From Tubulanus polymorphus (taxonomy: Eukaryota > Nemertea > Palaeonemertea > Tubulaniformes > Tubulanidae): a stretch of 64,000 nucleotides of DNA. Where the stretch lies: contig NC_134035.1 of assembly GCF_964204645.1 (NCBI RefSeq), positions 11,885,951-11,949,950 on the forward strand, given 5' to 3'. Below, piece after piece: positions 53,101-62,100 of this stretch. The notes below the pieces were generated by a model. It had not been told where the DNA came from. It made no database searches and saw only the letters and a program-made list of their open reading frames with translations. Position 1 is the stretch's first letter. Each line of letters opens with the position of its first letter. Both the position numbers and the translations under genes were made by a program.

Positions 53101-56100
53101 TAATAACCGCTGGCGAGTCCGGTCGTGTGATCGCGCGACGGTCCCGTTTGACTCGACGGCGTGTTCTTATTGCGACGAATCCAGTTGAAGTCGTTATCGG
53201 CGTCGTGCGTCCAGTCGCAAAGACCGTGCTCGAAATTACACCGCGACGACGTATACTTGGCGCAAACCTGCGCCGATTCGTCAGTCCAGTCGCCGCAGTC
53301 GTCCGTATAATCGCATAGTCTGTCGTACGCGACGCAGTTCTTTATCTTCGTACAGGTGAATAGTTGAGTCGGACACGAGCCGACGATCGGATCCGGAAGA
53401 TCGCAGTCAGTATAACTGATATCGTCGATGGCGATATCTCCTTTATAGCTGTATGAACGTTCGGCTTTGATTTGAATCGCGAATTCGCCGTTGAATCGGC
53501 CGATATTGATCGTCGCGCGATTCCACGAATTACCCTGATTCCCGCTGCGCGACCAGAGCAACGTCGTGCGCTTCGACGGCAGCAACAGGTAAACACTCAG
53601 ATCGCCGAGACCGTAATCGCCGTACATGTGCCACCAGAACCGCATTTGACAAGTCGAGAACGACTGCTTGAAGAAGGCGCTTTCTAGATCCGCGTAATCG
53701 AACATCGTTCCGTGACTGGCGTCGACGAACATATACCTACCGAGAGCCGTTCCGAGAGTATGATCGACCGTCGGTCCCGTATTCGGCGTCGACGTCTGCC
53801 CGATACCGATCGACCATTTAAACGAACCTTGACCTTTATTTTTCCAGCCGCAGTCCGTATCTTCGAATGTGCAGTTACCGCCGCAGTTTTTCTCGTCGAA
53901 GCCATTATCGCAGTCGCGTTTGAAATCGCACACCAGCGACGACGATATGTGTTGACCGTCGGTACAATCGAATTTCTCCGGCGGTAATTTCGGACAAGCG
54001 CCGGGCGTAATCGACACGTCGTCGACGGCGATGTCTCCGCGGAACGAATCGCCGATTACACCTTCGAAAACGATTGTGTAATCCTCGGTGGCTTTCAGCG
54101 GTACTTTTCGATTCAACCAGACGTCTCCCTGTTCGCTGGATATTTTGACGATCGTTTTATTCGAGGTGGCCATTTTCTGGTAGACATTCAGTTCACCGAT
54201 GTGAACGCCTTTCATGTGATACCAGAAGTCGAGACATCGTTCTTGTGAAGGGCTGAGTCTCTCCGAACTGATCCACGCTTTATCTCCCTTCTTACGACCG
54301 GACGCTTCGATATAAACGTAATATCCTGCAAAACGAAACCATAAATTCTTGAAATCAAAATTGGCAGGCGGCTTTCATGAAGTTGGAGGCAGGAACCAGG
54401 GGCCAGTTGCACAGTTGTGACTTAAGTCCAAAAGTGGTCTTAAATCCTAAGACTTGTCTTAAGTTGTTAGATTGGCTATAGAACTGAGTTGGTCTTAGAC
54501 TGGTCTTAAGTCTAAGCCGTGACTATGCAACCGGCCACAGGAGTAGCATAAGAGGCGTGTGTCCTGAAATGAAGTGCCTTTGAAAATTTCTCTTGGTCGG
54601 GGTTCAATTATTCAGTGGGCTCTTTCTATTTGTAACGGTCCATTTCATTGGATGTATCCTTCAGTGATTTAAGATATGATTCATGGATCAATATGAGATC
54701 AAGCATTTACAGGTTTCAACGATCTTTGTGTCGACAAAAAGGGAAACCTCAACGGTAAGTCAGGGTTCTGGACCCCAGAGACCACCCCCTAAATCTGCCC
54801 CTGTTAAGAAGAAGATTGAATTTTTGTTTTCAGAAGCATGATATAAGCAATTTGAGAAGCAATTTTTTTTCATTACCGTCTTGTGTTCCCAGAGTGTGGT
54901 CACTGCTAGGCCCCGTGCCGTAACTTCCAGTAGATCCTTGACGACGAATCCATTCGAAATCTTGGGTTAAAATACTTTCGTAAGTGCACATATCGTCTTC
55001 GAAATCGCAACTTCCCGGAGGTGGGCAAACTCCATCTTTCAGTTCCACGTCGTCGATAGCTATATCACCACGGTAACTAGTACCGGCAACACCTTCGAAC
55101 ACCACCTACAAATTTAAGGTATTTTAGCCCATTCAGTTTATTTGTAAAATTTGCCTTAGCGATTATACAACAGGCAATCTGATTGGCGCTGCAAGTTTTC
55201 GTGGGGCAAACCTGCGCGCCCGGTCAAGTGTGGGAGGGTTTTGTGCCGTGGCTGAGTGTAGCGATGTCATCAGGTCCGAATCCCTGCCGTGGGAGATTCG
55301 ACACCAGAACCCAGTTCCACAGTTGTGAGTTAAGAACTGACTTGATTTCATCGAAAATGAACTAATTTCAACTCAGAGTTAACTCTAACTCTCACTGTAC
55401 CCTGGTAGACTCTACAACTCACAAGGGAGGATGTATCAGAACATTTCAATCGAGTTTATTCATTACTCACTTCGTAAGAACTGGCGCTGTTTATCGTCAC
55501 CTGGGTGACGTGCCATTTGTTGCCTTGGTTTCCGAATTCGCTCCAGATGGAATAGCCGAGTTTGCCGTTCTGACGCGTGTATACGTTCAGCGTACCGATA
55601 TGATCTCCGTACATGTGGAACCAGAATCGTAAACATTTACCCGTCGTTGCGAGATACGACGCAGAAATCAATCTCGCTTCATCGTTATTGTTTTTACCAG
55701 TTGTTTCGATATACATGTAGTGACCTATACGAATAGCGAGTAAAAATATCAACAGGTTGGCGCCACTTTTATCAGACTTTTGCATTCCCCCCGACTATCC
55801 CCTGTTTTCCCTGACTCGATCTGCTAAGAATCCAATCAATCAACACAGTCGAATACATAATTATGTAGACAGAAACTGTTCGATTTTAAGCGTTAATGCA
55901 AAAACGTTCGAAGTTAATTACCGAATGATGTCCCATAGGTATGATCGTTCACGGGTCCAGTGCCCCAGGAACCGGTTCCGCCTGATTTTCGCGTCCAAGT
56001 GAAATCTGCCTGTGCGTCGTCCTTATAACCACACTTATCCGCAGCTTCAAAATCACAATAAACTGAAATAGAAAATAATGCGGGTTTTTTCATCATTTTA

Positions 56101-59100
56101 GTTACGAATCTTTCATGTAGCGCTCAAATTTGTGAACATTTTAATATTATGAATTTCACTGTCAAGTATGCATGATTTTGCAGTTTATCGAATAGGTCGA
56201 TTAGTAATCTCGAGTAAGAAAGCGCTCTTTTTGAAAACTTACGCTGCGCAGGACATGGGCCGACATTTGACGAAAGATCATCTAAAGCGATGTCACCTTC
56301 CCAACCGTCGCTGACAATACCTTCCAGACCGAGCTGAAAAAAAAAACGCAATTCATATTAGACAAAAGATACATCAAAACATCTATGCAGAATCTTGACA
56401 CTAATCAACAGATACATACGCTCGTAATTTTCTTGTTGGTCAGATAAATTTGGCCATATTTCCATTCATCTCCCTGGTTACCTTCTTTCTGCCATATTGC
56501 TTTCGAATTTTTGTAGTCGGCTGAAATTTCATGAAGAAACAACATCTTCATCGTGAAGCTTTGTCGGTTTTCTCCACAAAAACATTTGGCATATTTGAAA
56601 CGTTCTCATAAACTTGACCAAAAGTTAACTTGAAATCGAATGACTTTACCTGTCTCATACGCGTGAACGTTGAGTCTGTATATGTGTGATCCGTACATAT
56701 GATACCAAAACTTGAAGCATAAACCTTGATCAGCAATCGTAACGGGGGAACTGATCAATCGAGCTGTAGCACCCTTCTGTTGACCAGACGCTTCGATATA
56801 TACATAATAACCTATATACAAAATACAGAACCACGTGTAAAATAAAGCAGTAGTTTTCTACATGCACAGAGCTTAAGATATCTAATGAATTGACACGTTA
56901 ATCAGGTTAACTCATCCTCGCTTGCCAGGGGTCCAGTATCACTCCCGAACTCGCTTCCACCAGCCCCCTGGCCTCACGAAGCGTGATTTCATTACTGTTG
57001 CGCATGACGTCATATATCGATTTGCGAAATACTTCCATGTTCGGTAAAACGTTCGCTGATTGGTCCATTTAACGGGAAAACCAACAGAAGTCTACTGTCG
57101 GTTTGTTACAAGCGCTGTGATTGGTACGACCGGATTCTGGTCGGCTAGTAACGACTCCAACGACTCGTGAGGTCAAGGGGTTCGGGGAACAGCTTTAGCG
57201 TAGTGGGTTCGAATCCCTTGACGGGTGAAGATGAGGTTAACTAGGACTATAACAGCCAAAAGAAGTAATTGGCTTGAATTTTTCAATCAGTTGCGTAATG
57301 TACGTTATGTTAGAAACAATCAGCTAAGACTGTAGACTGATCGAATGACACGACTGATCCTGAACGTATCTTACCTGTGGCTGTTTGAGTAGTGTGATCA
57401 CCGGAGGGTCCTGTATGCAACGAGCCCGTGCTATTGCTTTCAATCGTCCATTGGAAGGCCGTATTTTGATCGTGTTTCCAATTGCAAAGACTCGCCTTTT
57501 CGAAGTCGCAATCAAGAACAGACGGACCTGAAATATACCCCACAAAACATCTTGATACTAGTAATGCAACCATTTACTATTCCAGGATCCGGTTCTGCAG
57601 TTCTGAGTAAACTAATTCACGATGACAATGAGCTGATATTCAGAGTTAACTCACAACTGTTGAACTGGATCAAGGACCACAGCAGCAGGCGGAAATGATT
57701 TGATAGGATATCTATCTAACAGTAGTAATAGTTTAATTTTTTTAACAATGGACATATCGTGACAGATTCTGTTCTCCCACATGTCTACTGTTCTTGAAAT
57801 GAAATCAAGCTTTTCGATTTATCTTGGATTTTTAAGGGCACCTGTAACCCGGACATCACCATTATTTAGTAACAGTAATTACCAAAAGTAGGACGAGGAG
57901 TGATGACAGTTGTCGATGTTGTCGTTTGACTCGCGCAGCTTCCAACAGCTATTGATATATCATCTAAAGCTATATCACCGTAGAATGTTTTTCCAATTTC
58001 GGCTTCAAAAACCAACTGAGAAAAAGAGAAACCACTTTGTTTATCAAAACTGCTTTTAAAATCAACATTCACGTGTGTCATTCAGCCACGACTGACTTAT
58101 GAATTGAATAGGTAAAATCTTTAAAATTCAGGTTACATATTTACCTGGTAGTACGTGGTGGATCTTAAATCAACTGTTCCTTCATGCCACAAACTTCCTT
58201 GATCGCCATTCAATGTCCAGACAATTACGGATTTAGTTTGATTTACCGCCCAAACATTCAGCGTTCCAATACCTGAAATTTACAGAACATTATTGACTCA
58301 ATAACCATCGATGATATAATCTAGATCCAGTGCTACAGTTATAATTAAAGATTGAAAGTGAACTATTTCTGAATCAGAGTTTACTCTAACTCATAACTAT
58401 GAAATTGACACTTGATCAATGCTACAAATTCAAACACGACGATCTTATCGAAAAGATGAATTACCTGAGCCGTACATGTGGTACCAAAACCGGGCACAAG
58501 AAACTTTGGTGCCCGGTAAGAATTCGCTGTATAACCAGGCTTTTTCTCCCTGTTTACGAGTGCTTGCTTCGACATATACGTAAAAACCTACAACAGATCA
58601 TCAATATTTCAGTTTTCAAATCAACGCTGAACCAAGAAAGAAATCTTGCATTTTCTCAAAATTCTTAGTCACATCTCTAAAGGAGATAAAATAAAATCGC
58701 ACACTCAGAATAAATAGGAGGCTCTAGTATTCCTGAAGATGATCATCAGGGGCCAGTTGCACAGTCGTGACTGGAAGTCCAAAAGTGGTCTTAAATTTTA
58801 AGACTGGTCTTAAGTTGTTAGATTAACCATAGAACTTAGTTGGTCTTAGACTGATGCCTCACACCTAGACTTAGTCTCACACCTGATGATGATCTCTAGG
58901 GTGAGATCGAAACATCGTGTTCTTATATTTGAGATTGTTTCAATGAATAAATTCTCGATTTTAGATTTCTTTTAATTTGTAAATAGAGGGGTTTTATCTT
59001 ATGGTCTTAGACTGGTCTTAAGTCTAAGCCATGACTATGCAACCGGGGCCTGGATATAGTCGAAACAGATTTATTCTTAGTGTGGGATTTCAAATCATCT

Positions 59101-62100
59101 TTCGACGCGGACATGTTGCTCAATGGTTACCTAAAGAAGACCCAGTCGTGTGGTCACCGTTTGGACCGGTTCCCGCTGATGGTGTTACTCCCGCTGTGCG
59201 TAACCAGTCGAAATCACCGCCCATATTCGCGTATCCGCACCAACCTTTTTCGAAATCGCACCAACCGGCACTCGGACATTTACCCGGAACTAGCTGGATA
59301 TCGTCGAGAGCGATATCGCCGCGGAAACCATATCCACGCTTTCCTTCAAATATCACCTAAATCGGACAAACAAAATTTACAATTTTACACGAGCGCGGCT
59401 ACCAACCCCCAAAAACTGCCATTAGTAACAAATTGAATTTTTCAGTCACATTTCTTCTTTAAGATATCAAAGAAAATATTCCAAATTAATCAGTTATAAA
59501 TTTCAAGACCCTCAGTAACATCTTTCACATTTCAGTACACACCTAACAATCAATCAGTATATTTCAGGACAAAATCAGGGTGGCCACTTTCCGCCCATTT
59601 ACAAACTGCCCCAAGTTTCCCTGACTTTTCTGAATTTCTACACAAATTCCCCGAGGGAATCAGGGAAGATATCTAGGTTTAGAATGTTATGATTTATTTA
59701 TTTTTCGTGAATCGCGAATTGAAAAAAACATTTTCTAGATTCTTCCGATTCCGATTCTTCCGAGTTTTCCAGGTTTTTCAGGTCAGCGACTGCTCTAAAA
59801 ATAGCTTTTTAAAATACTGGAAATTGCTCGCTCACCTGGAATGAATCCCCCTTATCGATCGTAGCTTGCCCGTAAAACCAGTACGCTCCGTTGTTTCCGT
59901 ACGCTTGCCAAATATTCTTCAAACTCGCGTCCGATTTACGTCGCAATTTCACGGTCAACGAACCCGTATCGCGTCCGTACATGTGATAGTAAAACTGTAA
60001 ACATTCGGAATCAGAGTTCGCCGCGTAGTATTTACTTTCCAACCACGCGAAATCGCCGTATTTACTCGGCGCCGACGTCTCTATGTAAACGTAGTAACCG
60101 TACTGAGTACTGGTCGTGTGATCGACGGCTGGACCCGTTTTCGATGAATCCGTTCCGTTACGTCCGCGTAACCACTCGAAACCGGCCGTGTCCGAATCAC
60201 TTTTCGTGTTGAAATCACAGAATCCGGCTTCGAAGTTGCAAATTCCTGAAAAGATAAGTAGGTTTAATGAAGTGAGATCCCACAAATAGGAGTCGGAAAT
60301 TCGATGCTATGTTTTGGTTGCTGCCTAACAGCCATCAGCAGGTAGAAGCAGATTATTTGTAGTAAATAAGTAGATGAATGATTCTACAATGACCCATAAC
60401 ACGAAGAGAACCCATAATCTCCATAAAATGATAGGTTAAAAGAACTTCAGCGCTGCACTGGAAACCCACAAATAGGAGTTTTGATGCTAAATTTTGGTTG
60501 TTGCCTACCAGCCATCAGCAGGTAGCAGATTATTTGTCGTAAATAAGTAGATTCTACTGTCCCATAACACGAAGAGAACCCATAATCTCCAAAAAATGAT
60601 AGGTTACAAGAACTTCAGCGCTGCACTAGAAACCAAACCTTAGTCTTCAGGACCCAGTTCCCGAGTTCCAGAGTCAAGATTTCATTCAAGAGTTAACACA
60701 TTGAGAATGAACTGATTTGTACAACTGGTTCCAGGTGCTGGTTTAATACATGATCAGTCTTTACTTTAACCCGAGGTGATATGAACTGAATTCAGGGTCA
60801 AATTAATTCAACGAATCTTAGTTATTCTCGTATTCATCATAGAAAGAGAAGTATTTAGAGCAAGAAGAGTTATACAGTAGACTGCTCCTAACTCGAATCA
60901 AGTCATTTTTGTTCATGTCAAGCGATATTCATGGTTCCCACAGTTATATGAATTCAAAATTCCCAAGTTTTTCCCAAGTATTTCAAGGGTGATTTTTCAA
61001 TTTTCCCAAATGGGAATGAACAGATATCATCATGCTACAGCCAACATTTTAGCGGTGACTGGTTGATAAATGTGATTTTCAAGGGAAATTGCGGAAGAAA
61101 GTTGCCCTTGACAAATACAATATGTGAAATATAATGAATTTCCAAAATATTTCCCTGATTTGAGGAAAAATTTTAAATTTCCAAATATTTCCAAACCGGG
61201 AATTATCATTTCAAAATTCCCAAGTTATTCCCAATTTCCATGTTCTGTGGGAACCATGGGAATTTATTCGTATATTCTGTTGAAATGGTTTTAAGATTTG
61301 TGTTCGGAGAGTCTACTGTTTATCGGCTGTGCAAGCATGAAGCAAAAACGACTCACGTGAAGGTGGACATTCTCCATCTGTTACTGAAATATCGTCTAAT
61401 GCGATATCGCCATAAACAGGTTCACCAACAACTCCTTCAAATACAATCTGCAAAATGAAAACACTTCAGTATGTCTCATCGAGTCAACCTTAAACATTAT
61501 CTTCAGTTTGTTTAGTTTCTTGTCGGTTCATTACCTTCCACGCGTCTGCACTTGTGAACGACGTTTGTCCTTTCCTCCAAACGTTCGCCTGGTTCTGAAT
61601 TTGCGTCCAAATCAACGACTGATTTTTCGTATGCGACAAATAAACGTTCAACGTTTCGACGTTCGCGCCGTACATGTGATACCAGAACGTCAGACATTTC
61701 GAACCGGTGAACTTTCGCTGAAGGCCGGAGAATATTCTCGCTTCGTCGCCCTTTTGTTGAGGGTAAGACGTTTCGATATAAACGTAAAATCCTGAAAGTA
61801 ATCAAACATTTTGGTAAGAGATAATAGAAATTATTGTGCTCTTAAGGAGAAGGATCCTCCAGGATATTTGCCTCCGAGGTAGATTGTAATCCAAGGCAAT
61901 TAGCTTGCCATACCTTTTCCAGTTGTATGATCGAATCCAGGTCCGGTATGTTTGGAATTGGTCGACGTGTTCGTACGCGACCAACTGAAATCCCCTGATC
62001 TATCGTGGAACCAATCGCACATACCATTTTCAAATGTACAATTCATACCTAGAAAAAAAAAATTGACGCAAAAATTTAATAATCATTCATTGGAAGTGGG

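Noticed and set aside
45161-53987. Many plus-strand and alternate-frame open frames (up to about 180 residues) over the giant receptor exons
   Set aside because: They are Arg/Ser/Val-rich shadows caused by CpG-rich codons opposite MAM and LDLa repeats; none has recognisable domains.
58883-58912. Active hammerhead ribozyme
   Set aside because: An extra base follows CTGATGA and stems I and III are not convincing; kept only as a low-interest lead.
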